NCBI GenBank assembly: GCA_026874595.1
Contig: CM049309.1
Location: 90,728,723 to 90,792,722 of the forward strand
Length of the DNA: 64,000 bases
Direction of reading: 5' to 3'
Source of the DNA: Sipunculus nudus
Taxonomy: Eukaryota; Annelida; Sipuncula; Golfingiida; Sipunculidae
Part shown: in pieces, positions 25,334-36,282 of the stretch
How the letters are laid out: every line of letters starts with the position of its first letter
How positions within the stretch are numbered: the stretch's first letter is position 1
Program-made: the position numbers and the translations under genes
The notes under the pieces: generated by a model
The model's input: only the letters and a program-made list of their open reading frames with translations
Told to the model about the DNA's origin: nothing
The model's database searches: none

Positions 25334-25898
25334 AAGCCTAACTCATGAAACGCGTTTTTAGTAAAGACTATAAAGTGCCTTGCAATCAGCAATACCATGC
25401 ATATCTCAGTAGCTCTATTAGGTGTACCTGCTGTCATATGCGATAACAAGAGGTGGAATTATAGATGTGACAAGGTATTTGTATGCGTTGAGAATGGAAT
25501 AACACCAAATAAAGTTTTTTTCCCCAAGTTGAGTATAAAGTAATCATGAATTGTGTTTACATGAATGATGAAAGATCACATTATATGTGTATCCTGCAGT
25601 TTAATCTGTTTTGGTTACAATATGTTCGTTTTATTCCTTTTTTTGACTTCATAATGAAATATACTTGTTTGAACTTCGAGCGATCTGTTGATTTACAGAA
25701 GCTAAGAGATGTTTGCTCTTTAATATGTGGAGGAAGAATTCCCTGCCAGTGAATCCATCCATATAATTGCGTTGCTGTCAAATACAAACCTGTAACAAGG
25801 ATATTGGACATGATATGTTTCAATATGTTATCTAGTTTTGTATAATGTTTTGTTAGAGGGGGGGGGGGGGGGCGGCAATGAGGCTAGGTACGCCGCTG

Positions 25899-25906
25899 TC
25901 AGCATT
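25899..25906. repeat. right target-site duplication of hAT-like element
   Basis: TCAGCATT pairs with the left copy ACAGCATT at 22838-22845 (7 of 8 identical). Confidence 0.8.
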
Positions 25907-26413
25907 TACACCCACACGTCAGGTGAGGAGCCAGCAACAATAGAAAATAAATGTTCAAAACATCAACACACACACACAAGGCTAAAAAATTTAAAGGTAA
26001 AAGAACTGCTAAAATGATATCCTGTAAGTGGTAAAGTAAAGCCTTTTGTGAGGGGAAAACGAAGATATTCTGAAGACGAATTCAAGATGAAATCAGTTAC
26101 AGCTTTCTTGTTTGTGATTACGCTGGAATATTTGGAAAGACATATTTTGATTTAAATAAAAATTTTAATAAGTAAAATAATTATCTTCATTGAACTTTAT
26201 TCCCTTTCAAATGATGGAGGATATAGATCGACGCCTAAACTTACACTTAAATACAGCTAGCTATTCTGAAAAGACAGTGGCTCATTTTAGTCCTTAATAT
26301 TTTAGTTCAGGAATCGATCGTTTCATGTAATTTAAAAATATGAGGTCTTTGTAAAGAGCTCATTTTCGTTAAATTCAGTGACAAGGATAACAGTAAAAAT
26401 AACTAGAATACGG
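25907..26413. other. gene-free stretch between two transposons
   Basis: AT-rich DNA with a short (CA)n run near 25967. No coding signal was seen. Confidence 0.5.
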
Positions 26414-26432
26414 GTAGTCGACAAGCGACTAC
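26414..26432. repeat. perfect hairpin at left end of inverted-repeat element
   Basis: GTAGTCG and CGACTAC form a 7-bp stem around loop ACAAG. It lies two bases outside the left terminal repeat that starts at 26435. Confidence 0.8.
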
Positions 26433-26545
26433 GTGTATCCGCCAAAATCAGAGTGGAACGGGTGAAGTGAGGCATGGATTGAGTGGCAAGGGGAAATAAA
26501 GTGTAGTGTTGCATATAAGCATGCATGTCTGCAGCCGAAATGTGT

Positions 26546-27065
26546 ATGTAGGTTGCGCCACCTGCCACAAAATCAAAAGAGCTGTCTAGGATGTATAAAC
26601 CTGCAAAATTTTAGGCAGATATGTCAAACCACTGCCGAGATAGGAGTGATTTTATCCAACGGCAGACAAACAGACGGATGCTGTGCGAAAATGGTTGCAG
26701 TTGGCGCCACCAGTATTGCGTATGATAAAGAGCTTTGTGAGATCTATACACATGCAAAATTTTGGCCTAATCGGTCAAACGGTTCCCGAGATATGAGCTT
26801 GGATGTCTGCAGCGTAAACTAGAATGTAGGTGGCGCCACCTGTCATAAAATCAAGAAAGCTATCCAGGATGTATACGAATTTCAGGTGAATTAGTCAAAC
26901 CACTGCAGAGATATGAGTGATTTTAACAAAAGGAGGCCAACAGATGGACACTGTGCAAACATGGTTGCAGGTGGCGCCACCATTTTTGTGTATGTTATAA
27001 AGCTATCCAAGGGCTACATTTGTACAAATCTTTTTCCCTGATCGGTCAAACGTTCCCAAGATATG
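26546..27065. repeat. four ~140-bp units arranged as two ~280-bp dimers
   Basis: The GCGCCACC core occurs at 26555, 26704, 26833 and 26974, giving spacings of 149, 129 and 141. Each unit continues with a TGCAAAAT/AATTT phrase, then GTCAAAC and (C/G)(C/A)GAGATA-type sequence. Alternate units are most alike, so the array is two copies of a two-unit block. The first core is GTTGCGCCACC and the others are GGCGCCACC. Confidence 0.85.
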
Positions 27066-27261
27066 TGGGTTTATGTGTGGAAATAGACGCACAAATGGAC
27101 GCAGAGCGCAGAGGAAAGGTCAGAGGTAGAAACAAAATCAGGGCGGAGCAGTTCACATGTGACCCAAACATAATCCCGGGTTTCGTAAAATTCCGCCCAG
27201 CGGTTACGGAGGAGTTCTCCGGACACCTACGCGGCGGCGGCGTCGGTGGGCTGAAAACATA

Positions 27262-27284
27262 GTATCCGCTGTTTTGGCGGATAC
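27262..27284. repeat. perfect hairpin forming the right end of the inverted-repeat element
   Basis: An 8-bp stem, GTATCCGC / GCGGATAC, encloses loop TGTTTTG. The right arm overlaps the terminal inverted repeat. Confidence 0.85.
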
Positions 27285-30200
27285 AATTAATATCAATGTA
27301 AACATTTCACATTAAGACGAACCGGCGGTAGAGATAAACATGCTGAATTAAACATCCGGACTATTATGCTTTGTGTCGTAGCGTGCCTGAAGCAATGTTT
27401 ATGTACAAAGAAAGCATTGTCGATTACAGTTGGAGACAGGAATCTAATCAGGGAACAGTGATGTCAGTGCAAAGAAGGCAGAAGGGTGGTTAAAATATAT
27501 AAATGTCTCAGGATATTTTTACTTTTCCTGTTTCATTATTGATAACATGTCATTAAGATCTGTATTAATAATCATAGTGAGACCAGTTTTACAATATGGA
27601 TATGTTATATGACTGCGGTATAGCTTACACTGGTAACTGCGGACACTCAAGTGAGGCACTAGATAAACAATTAGTTTACTGATAGATATGCAAACACATA
27701 AATTAAAGAAAATATTTCCAATGTCGTTAACTCTTGCTCTCTGCAATCAAAATAATGAATAACCTTTCAATAAGAGAACGAGTTGGTCCATTTTTCATTT
27801 GAGCATTTATTGATTTGTATTAAATGAACCGTTTAAGCAGATCGTTAGTTTATATTACCCTTTTACGGCACGTCAGGGCGGAGATATGTTGTAAAGATTT
27901 CAAATAGCACAGTAATGTCCAGGTATTATATTAAACCTTCTTCTTCATGGACCTTATGGATCATAGACCATGTTATCCGTTTTTATCCCATTGGATGGAG
28001 AATGCATGTACCTTTTTATGCCCACTGGAAAAGAGAACGATGTCTGTATATCCGTGCTTACTTAAAATAATCGATTTCGGTTTAATTTTACACACACGGG
28101 CTTGAATGTTTTGATCTTATTTAGTGAGTTCTTGAAAGCTCTAATGAGAATGGTAATTAGCTATTGGTGTAGTACTTCTAAATCAGACATATGTAAGATG
28201 GGGCAGGTGAGTGAAGATATATGTATTATAGCAAGTCATTGTACATATTTGATGGACCTCTTTTTGTAATACTAAATACAACAGAATCATTCGTATAATG
28301 GCATAAAGGATCTTAGGTTGCAAACATATTCTCACTAAACAGACCGCAGAATGTTTATTAGCCTTCAGAAAAAGAACCTTAGACGGAAACCTGTTATAAG
28401 TGGTGAGCCAAGGGATTCGTGGGTTAGATATTTTTATTAACAGACAAAGCCGAAGGACAAAACCTTATCTCAGAGAGAACGCAAAGTCCCTAAAGGGGAA
28501 TTCTGTTTACAACAGCGAGACACAGAGTGAAAACAGAAACTTCACGGGAGAGAGTATATACCTTAGAACTTGGGTGATATTTTTATATTAAGTGATAGAC
28601 CAGGGACTCGAGGAAGAATGCCGAGATTTGACAAAGCACAAGGAAACAAAAGCACATATTTAGATCTTATATTTATCAACAGGAACAATATATCCGAAAG
28701 CCTCTTTCCTTATAAGGACTGCAAGTAAAAAAAATGAAAGTTCAGAGCGGTCACTGACTAGTGATCAAGTACAACACAAGTCATACACAGCCTCCGCCTT
28801 CTGCAATAAAATAAGAATATTCTGTCCTAAACTATCCTTGGTAACAAGAATTGCAAATCAAAATATGACAAATTGTAGCGGTCATGAACCAGTGACTGTC
28901 TATTAAAGTAATGTCACGGAATGACTATCTAAATGTACACAGCCGCACTGACCAGGTACGGACCTCCGGTTCGGACCAGGTCAGACGTCGGTGGTCTTGC
29001 CGGCTGGCGGCTGTCAAGGAAGTAATGACTTCCTAGAAGACCAACAGCACGAAATAGAGCAGTCTGCAATCTTGTAGCCACTACATCATCAATAGAGGAC
29101 TTTCCAGGCCCACTCTGCATTTGGCTTAACTAGCGTTCTGTCGGACAGACCCTTAGGATGTATTGAGGAACTCTCAGGTTCGTTACGTTAATGACCACAG
29201 ACAATGACTTTAGGGCGTCTGGTCTAGTTCGTGACCTGCCCGTAATAAGTGACCAGTTTACAACTGATCTCTGTGGAGATAACCAATGTCCAGTTCTTCC
29301 TATACGGCACCATACAAGATGCTATCTTCCTCTGCTTGAAATTAATACATGGTCTTGATATAGTACATGGTCAATTTAAACTTAATTAAACAGTGCTATT
29401 GTCCCTGTTAACGGTTACTCTGACTTCACCGTTGGCCTTCAAAATGTTGGAAACATTTAAAAAAAAAGACCAATAAAGTGAAGTTTAAAATTATGCATCG
29501 ACATTAAGCGAGGTTGTTTGCTGATTGTTCACTTCCTCCGAATTTTGGTCTTATCATACTTCTTTGTTTTACTCATTGACATTCATTAACATCATTCAAG
29601 CCTATATATTACTCAGTTTTTACACAGGGAACTAAAATGAGCAATTAAAAGCACGTTTAGATAATTAGCTTAAAGTTTTGTTTGCAATTTTATGTCTTTA
29701 CTTTAAAAAAATCGGATTACATGGGCGAGAAACCAGCGAACCGTTAACCTCCAACCGCAAGAGCGACGATTATGAGCTGTTTCTTTTGCTTTAATGTCCC
29801 TGGATTATGTGTGATCAATGATTATATCGTGAGGAGGCGTCTAGAGTCGGCCAAGAGACACTCCCCATCTCAATCAGCTGTCTTACCGTAATGAAGGGGT
29901 CTAGTGATGTCAAACACACGGCGCCCATGTACACTTACCAACCTTCATCAACACTGGCCACTGCCTGTCACAATACCCGCTTCAACAATCAACTTTGCCA
30001 TGGTGACCACCGGTATGCCTCGTGTCTCCTGTATTGATCTATGTATTTTGTACACAGGAAACCAATGCATTACAGTATATAACTACTCTGCTGTGTTACT
30101 TCTGGTGTCCTGTAATTGTTATATGTATGACTTTAGCGTATACTATAGGGTTAACACGAGCTTTGAGGCGGGTCTCTCTCCGACATTACAGCACAAATTT

Positions 30201-30400
30201 CTGCTTGCCGTTAATGGTGACAAGTGGGGAACTCTGGACCAAACGCCTTCATATTCTTTCCCACTTGCTTTTTATTTCTGACCTTCCTTCCTTAGGATTT
30301 AACTTTTATCTAACCATCGTTGACCTTCCAGGTTTCCTACCTCGCCTTTTCATCTTACCTACTTCCTGCTTCCGGGATCACCTTTTATCTAAAATTCTCT
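27285..30400. other. gene-free stretch
   Basis: No recognisable coding sequence. The overlapping frames at 29904-30408 lie in unremarkable sequence without domains. Two loosely similar segments near 28708 and 28836 share GCGGTCA(C/T)GA-type phrases, too weak to call a repeat. Just before the 35-bp array, about 30374-30410 looks like a diverged zeroth unit. Confidence 0.5.
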
Positions 30401-30680
30401 TAACTTAGAGCGTCAGGATCTGCCTTATTTTCTAATAACTTAGTGCGTCAGGATCTGCCTTATTTTCTAATAACTTAGTGCGTCAGGATCTGCCTTATTT
30501 TCTAATAACTTTGTGCGTCAGGATCTGCCTTATTTTCTAATAACTTAGAGCGTCAGGATCTGCCTTATTTTCTAATAACTTAGTGCGTCAGGATCTGCCT
30601 TATTTTCTAATAACTTAGAGCGTCAGGATCTGCCTTATTTTCTAATAACTTAGAGCGTCAGGATCTGCCTTATTTTCTAA
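30401..30680. repeat. 35-bp minisatellite, eight units
   Basis: The phrase CGTCAGGATCTGCC starts at 30411, 30446, 30481, 30516, 30551, 30586, 30621 and 30656, exactly 35 apart. Units differ at only one or two bases, in the linker ACTTAGAG / ACTTAGTG / ACTTTGTG. This near-identity implies recent expansion and probable length variation between individuals. Confidence 0.95.
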
Positions 30681-32876
30681 CCTTCCCGGAATGTCCAGCT
30701 GTCAAGACCCTTGTCTGATCGATGGATTAATCATTTTCGAAATTCAGCTCAAAACCCATGCAAATTTTTTGCACGGGGTCTAAAAGTTAGTTTCCGGACA
30801 TTCGGAGTTTGTTTCAAAATAACTAATATAAAAGAGAAGGTTTCCTACTACCGGGACATCCAGAGATCAAACCGAATATTGAAACGGGGCATGAAATCCG
30901 CATAGGTGAATCACAACGGGAAACTACACACAGAATATTGCAGTATTTCTCTTCCTCAATAACTCTACATCTTCCACGGTTATGCGCAAGGGTTTCGAGC
31001 AAGACATTGTCTGTCTGCTCCTTTCAAGCCATATTTTATAATAAAAATTAGAGGGCACATAACTCGAACAAATGCTCAAGCTTTTTGTACAAAGGCCAAC
31101 TGGTGTATGAAAAATATTGACTTGATGAGATGTGGATTACACCATTGATTCTTTCAGACATCCTCGGATGCTCTCACCGAGTCTCCAGGTTCTTACATTT
31201 AGTGGTTGAGGTGTAACCCAGACACGTACGAGGCCATTAACTTCCATCATATTACACGTCACTGGTGCTTTTATTTTAAAATAAAATAAAAAAGCAGCGG
31301 AATATAAAATAAAATAAAATGTAAGAAAGGCTGATAACATATATTTTGTTATATAATCATACAATTTATATAAACATATCTATAAATGTACATATATACC
31401 TTATACTTTAACATCAAAAGCTGGGTCATTCTGTTATGTGTAGCAAACGTGTGTTAGCTAAACCCTGAGATACTGAATTAGGAAAGAACGAGTGTAACAA
31501 AAGCGAGTAACCATAAATAATTTTCTCTCATCTGAATGTACTGTTATGGAAAAGGAGGAATGTATTTTTAACTCTGACCGCAAGTCGGGTTAAAAAGTCT
31601 CGATTTAGAATATATGTACGTATCATTACGGGGGGAGCGATGATGACAACGATTTGAATAAACAGGACACAAAAGTCATAGTTTCCAATCATTTGCTCAC
31701 CTGTGAGCTGTGGCCATGGTGCGGCGTCCTCTAGTCGTCGGCCCTCTCCATTCTCTTCCCTAGCAATGACTTCACAGAAACACCCACAATTTTGTATGAA
31801 TATGGGTTTGATATCAAAGTGACTTGCCTCTTCACCTGCAGTTTGTGACTTGTAAAACGACATATGGACTTGTCTATCTGTAACATGAAGGATGCATCGG
31901 GGTTAATATTCTGGTAGATACCGTATCGGACTACATTAGGTTTCGTGAAGAGCTTTTAGCCAGACAAATTAAAATTTTCTCAAATTATAAACCTTAGATT
32001 CCCAAAGACATATAGAAACACCGTCAGGAAAATTAGAGAATGATAAAATATCGAGATAAAGACTCATTGAAAATCTAAATAAAATGTGCGAGTTCTGTTA
32101 AAGTGAAATTTAAAAATGAATATAGAGGGATAAAGGTAATACTTTGTTTCATTCAAATAATACACGTAATGCCTGGCAAGGTTTACGTAAATGTAAATGT
32201 ATCCGACCATAACGTTTAAGCTTAGGAACTTAATAAATTCTGTGACAGATTTTATGCAATAAAACAAGGAGATGCACATAAGGAAGCAGGGAAAAAACTG
32301 AATATGAAAGTTTGGTTAGGTTAATTGAACACGAGGTTAGAAGTGTCCTTAATAGGACCGAACGGATGTGAAATCTATGTAGTTGAATTAACCCCCATTT
32401 CACATCATATATTAACAGATCATTAATTGGGAAAACGGTGCCAGGTTCATGGAAAGCGTCCGAAATAGAACCTTTACCTGAAATAATAACCAAGTTCTGT
32501 TTAAAGATTATCATAGAGTGGCACAATGGTAGCTTCGAATTGCTTTGAGAAGTGAATATTAAAATATATTTTGAACTTTAGTAATAAATAAATATATATA
32601 AAATTACAAGTTTGCTCACTGAAAAGAATGTAGGACTGAAGACAATGCTTGTGCTCCTTGACACTATAAACATTAGATCAACCAAATACTTACGTAAGAA
32701 CGGTTTTTGTTGATTATATAACATTCAAAATTTAACGCTATTCAGCCATACCTAATGATTAATAAATTACAGCTGTTAAATGTTCCATAATGATCTATGT
32801 TTGTCGGTACTGTACTTTCTTACAAGGTGAAAGCAGTAAGTTAAGGTTGGTCATAGTAAGGTCGAGGGCCGAGCAC
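30681..32876. other. gene-free stretch with one weak candidate exon
   Basis: AT-rich DNA with short frames only. The single item worth recording is the minus-strand candidate exon at 31701-31835. Confidence 0.4.
31701..31835 (-). CDS. weak candidate internal exon, unidentified
   Basis: On the minus strand a 135-base open segment is bounded by an acceptor-like CTGCAG (complement at 31836-31841) and a donor-like CACAG followed by GTGAGC (complement at 31695-31700). It would be a phase 1-1 exon. Its peptide includes FIQNCGCFCEVIAREENGEG, which I do not recognise. The acceptor's pyrimidine tract is poor and no neighbouring exon was found, so this may be chance. Confidence 0.15.
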
Positions 32877-33178
32877 AGGGGTACGTCACTCAAGGAGCGT
32901 ATACAGTCCATATTTATGTTCATAAATTATACCAATCATTTCCAGGCTACACAACAAGGATGTCTATTTTGAAATAAGCAGATGATAGCTAGATTGGAGT
33001 TTAATGTCCAGATTTTATAAAAAAAAATATTGAAAGGAAATTTTACAAGTAGTGACGGTGCAGGAATAATAATTTTTGTGGTTAATCCTTCAAAAACAAG
33101 GAATCAATAATTGATTTGAGACATCGACCAGCTTGTCAATATCCTGTATTTGTTGACGGAACAGATATAGAAATTGCA
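32877..33178 (+). pseudogene. highly decayed non-LTR reverse transcriptase fragment
   Basis: Short peptide matches occur in the order and spacing expected of a CR1/jockey-like reverse transcriptase, but in shifting frames. RGTSL at 32877-32891 stands where QGSxLGP would be. FMFINYTNHF follows, where FINDLP is expected. ADDS (catalytic motif C) starts at 32978, about 32 codons after GTSL. VVNPSKTR is at 33078-33101, and VFVDGTDIEIA starts at 33146. Frames alternate and stops intervene, so this is an old dead copy. Its edges cannot be placed. The order of four motifs is the support, as each alone is weak. Confidence 0.5.
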
Positions 33179-36066
33179 ATAGAGAATAAATGAACAAATG
33201 CTGTAGTTTTAAATGGAATACTAATGTAAACATAGTAAACCGTAAAGGGCAGCAGCAAGGAATTTAAGATCTTTTAATATGGATAGTAAACTGCTTCGTC
33301 AATGACCCTAAGTGTAATATCATAAGCGTTCATAAATGCTGATGGGGGAATCTGACCATTAAAAACAAATAAAAAAATTAAAGCTAAGAATGTATGGCAG
33401 AAAGGTTACATGATACTGTTTATGAAAATAAACTTATTGATATGATATTTTAGTAAAAGCTTGCTCAAGTCAAAGCTGGTTTTGGTAAGGCCATATATTG
33501 TCTGGTTATATTGTCTTTTCCATGCACACCTAACAGGAACTCAAATTCATTTGTGCCTAAAGCTAGTAGATTGTAAAATGCCTAGACGTATTACAGTCTT
33601 ATTACTTATTTGTTTTCTTATAATAATACTTTGTCTTTTTTTATATCTGTATCTTACTAGACTGGTCAAGATTTTCAATTAAGACACGATAAATTGCTTT
33701 ACTCAGTAAAGGCTCAATGGATTTGCACTAAATTGTGCACATATGTTCATCCTGGTGAAAGCAACTTGGCAAATACATTTGTATTATGGTGTTATACACA
33801 TTTTTGACAATTTAATGAGATTTTGTTTTATTTTCCGCACAGAAACGTACTCTATGGAACATTTTACTTTAATTTATAGAAACATTGATTGGAAGCCAAC
33901 TATAGATTAAAAAATAAAAAAATAATCTTGAATCATTTAAATTTCACTCTGATATATCATGAAATCATGATATCAAAAATAAACACCTGTATCATTAATA
34001 CCGGTATTCATGTTTCACTTAGTATGCACTGTATATACTGATTCCAAGAAATCTCATGCATCTTCGCATATTTAAACACATCCATTTCACCTAAATGTGC
34101 ACACATATATTATTTTCTTGATGACAGTAGGTAGCTTCGCAATTTTTTTTACGAAGAATTTTGTAAATTTACAACTCTTAGCAATCATTAAAATTTGTTC
34201 AGCTTGTGTACAGACATTTTGCCTACCATTAGAGTAATAAAGGTTTTCATCATGCCCTACAATATTTCTGTCATCATGCCATGTTTGAGGAGAGTCAGGT
34301 AGCCATTTCATTAAAACTGCCATACACATATTTTTGAAATCTCAGCATAGCAGGTATGGCAGTTTGCAAAATGTTCAAAATTACTGAATATACATGCTTG
34401 ATCACAGGCAGGTCAAATTTTCGAATATTCTATGATGTCGGAAATTTATGCATTAAATCTCCATATATCCTAAGCATTTTTTTAGTGTTTTCCTGAGCTG
34501 AAAAAATTAAAATATATTTAAAAAGATTCCCATTTATATAATTGAAAAAAATACATGTTTTTACAGTACTGCCATAAGGGGAACGTTCACAGGTAATATG
34601 TGGGCCCCTGTTTAAATTACTTCCACCCAGCACCAGCAACAGAATATCGAACAAAAACATATCCTTAGGGGTCAGTGAAGTCGGATTAGGTGCAGATATT
34701 CCAACAGAAAACCACAACTCCTGGCAAGGACGATACCAGGTTCATATTTTGTTGTTTTTTTGCGATTAAAAATACTTTAAACGATCACAAGCCTTTAGTC
34801 AATAGCTCCGGGCGTCATGATGAATAAACACTTTAGCGGGTGCACGGCCAGGGAGCTCGGCAGACATTTGTGGTTCGGTTAAATCCCCGAGTACCAACGG
34901 GAGATAAATTGTACAATGCTATGCGTCACCTGCATTAGGCTCCGACAAAATGGGCAAGCACAGAAAGACTCAGCCTTCATTGCTCGATAAATGTACAGAC
35001 CCAAATCCCTGAAGACGATGTCAAAACACCAGATCCAATTTGCAGACATGAGATAGACCTCAGCGCAAAATGGCAAGCTGACCCCATGCTGCATAACTAT
35101 GCCTTGTTCCCTGTAGGTTTGGACGCAGGTTTTTTCGCCCGGCCGTTTGGCCCTCACCGCTCCTTATACCCCGATATAATGTTTATAGAAAGTATGTTGA
35201 CAGACTCAGCTGGGTTTGCAAATAGCGTCCACCTAGCTGCCTCTGCTACTGTGGATAAATGGTGGAGGAGGACATGAAAACGGTATGAATAAAAATGTCT
35301 TCAGGAAATAATTAGTTGGACTTTTTTTTAGTATTTTTTAGTCTTCATTTGGTTCAAAGGCCTTACGCTTTATTCCTGTTTAATACTACTTCCCATGATA
35401 AATTATACTTTGCTTAGATAATCAATAAGTATAGTTTTACTGACTTTACAAATGTACAATCGATAAACACAAATTTATATTTATTCCACTCTATGTTGTC
35501 TTTTACACTAATTTTTAAAATAACAGCATTAAAATGTTCCATCATAAGCATGTCTACATGTCGGAATAAACCTGTATTATATCTTATGAACTTTTTCCTC
35601 CTGTTTTCACACAGTAAAATAAGAGCTATGCTCCGTTGGATGGAATTTAAATGCGCATAAAATTTTAGTCATAACAGGGTTTCTTTATATACCAAAAAAT
35701 GGAAGAATCCACGAACCAGAAACTATTCGGGTCTATTTTTTTATTGAGAGTTACAGTATAGTAACCAATTGTATTGTTAGTCTAAAGTTAGTTATTAAAA
35801 CACTACAGACCCCTGTTTTGGGGGTTAATAGCCAATGTTCTGTTGAGATGCCTTATTCACAATACGTATGTTTTGAAAAGTGAGTACAAGTTTACTGTGT
35901 ACATTGTATGTCAATTAAGCTGGCTAATTGGCAGAGACAACTCTCTACACCGACACCCACTGTCGGGACAACACTTGATTGGAGTTGACGTGATTTTTCG
36001 TGGGGCAGGGCGGCTCTGTGAGATATAAAAACATCAGTCGGAGACGTCACAATAAAAGACTACACA
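33179..36066. other. gene-free stretch
   Basis: AT-rich DNA with no recognisable coding sequence. Part of the 3' side of the reverse-transcriptase relic may continue here, but it is not identifiable. Confidence 0.5.
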
Positions 36067-36240
36067 ATTTGGTTAAAAAATGAGCACAAAAAATCAAAAT
36101 TATTTTTGGAATTGGACAAAACTACTGTTAATAAGCATGTAATACATACACAGTTATTTCTAGCTTATTCGCAATAAGAGAGGAGTAAAATGGTGTTTAC
36201 ATCACTAGTATATGGCTAGTATTGAGGAAGTTACAGTTTA
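36067..36240. repeat. left copy of a diverged local duplication
   Basis: Shared phrases with 37262-37455, in the same order, include TTTGGTTAAAAA, GTGCACA/GAGCACA, GAATTGGA, TTAATAAGCATGTA, CACAGTTAT/CACGGTTAT, GCAATAA(A/G)AGAGGA and AAGGAAGTTACAGT. The two copies now flank the minus-strand LINE. Confidence 0.75.
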
Positions 36241-36272
36241 TTTTTTAGCATATCCCCTTACCGATTTCCCTC

Positions 36273-36282
36273 AGCCGCGAAC
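36273..36282. repeat. target-site duplication, left copy
   Basis: AGCCGCGAAC is repeated exactly at 37123-37132 and brackets the LINE tail at 36283-37122. Confidence 0.85.

Larger units (their letters stand above)
22846..25898. mobile_element. non-autonomous hAT-like DNA transposon
   Basis: The left end CAGTGGCGTACCTA and the reverse complement of the right end CAGCGGCGTACCTA agree at 13 of 14 bases. Each end is joined internally to a 15-base poly-G run and GCGGC. The flanking 8-bp duplication matches 7 of 8. Terminal CAGTGGCGTA-type repeats and an 8-bp duplication are the standard signature of the hAT superfamily. The body of ~3.05 kb contains a tandem array of ~160-bp units (22905-24325) and about 1.5 kb of AT-rich filler with short frames. 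No transposase is recognisable, so mobilisation would need an enzyme supplied elsewhere. The near-perfect ends suggest a fairly recent insertion. Confidence 0.85.
26435..27284. mobile_element. candidate non-autonomous element with 13-bp inverted ends and hairpins
   Basis: GTATCCGCCAAAA at 26435-26447 is perfectly inverted as TTTTGGCGGATAC at 27272-27284. The right end is itself a hairpin: GTATCCGC at 27262-27269, a 7-base loop, and GCGGATAC at 27277-27284. A second hairpin abuts the left end (26414-26432). The interior holds four related GGCGCCACC-bearing units. No obvious target duplication is present. Short end repeats, subterminal palindromes, internal tandem repeats and no target duplication are reminiscent of Helentron-type non-autonomous elements, but a degraded cut-and-paste element is equally possible. 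No transposase or Rep/helicase is encoded. Confidence 0.55.

Noticed and set aside
28708-28910. Two loosely similar ~60-bp phrases suggesting a tandem duplication.
   Set aside because: Similarity is confined to a few short words and cannot be distinguished from chance by eye.
28960-28985. GGTTCGGACC as a tRNA T-arm.
   Set aside because: It does not match the B-box consensus, and no cloverleaf partner sequences were found.
29904-30408. Overlapping frames of 125 and 128 codons on the + strand.
   Set aside because: They overlap in two frames with no recognised motif, and one ends at the minisatellite edge. The length is compatible with chance.
31528-31863. The full 111-codon minus-strand frame as a gene.
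   Set aside because: There is no domain, and the frame crosses apparent splice-like sites. Only the inner 135 bases were kept as a weak exon candidate.
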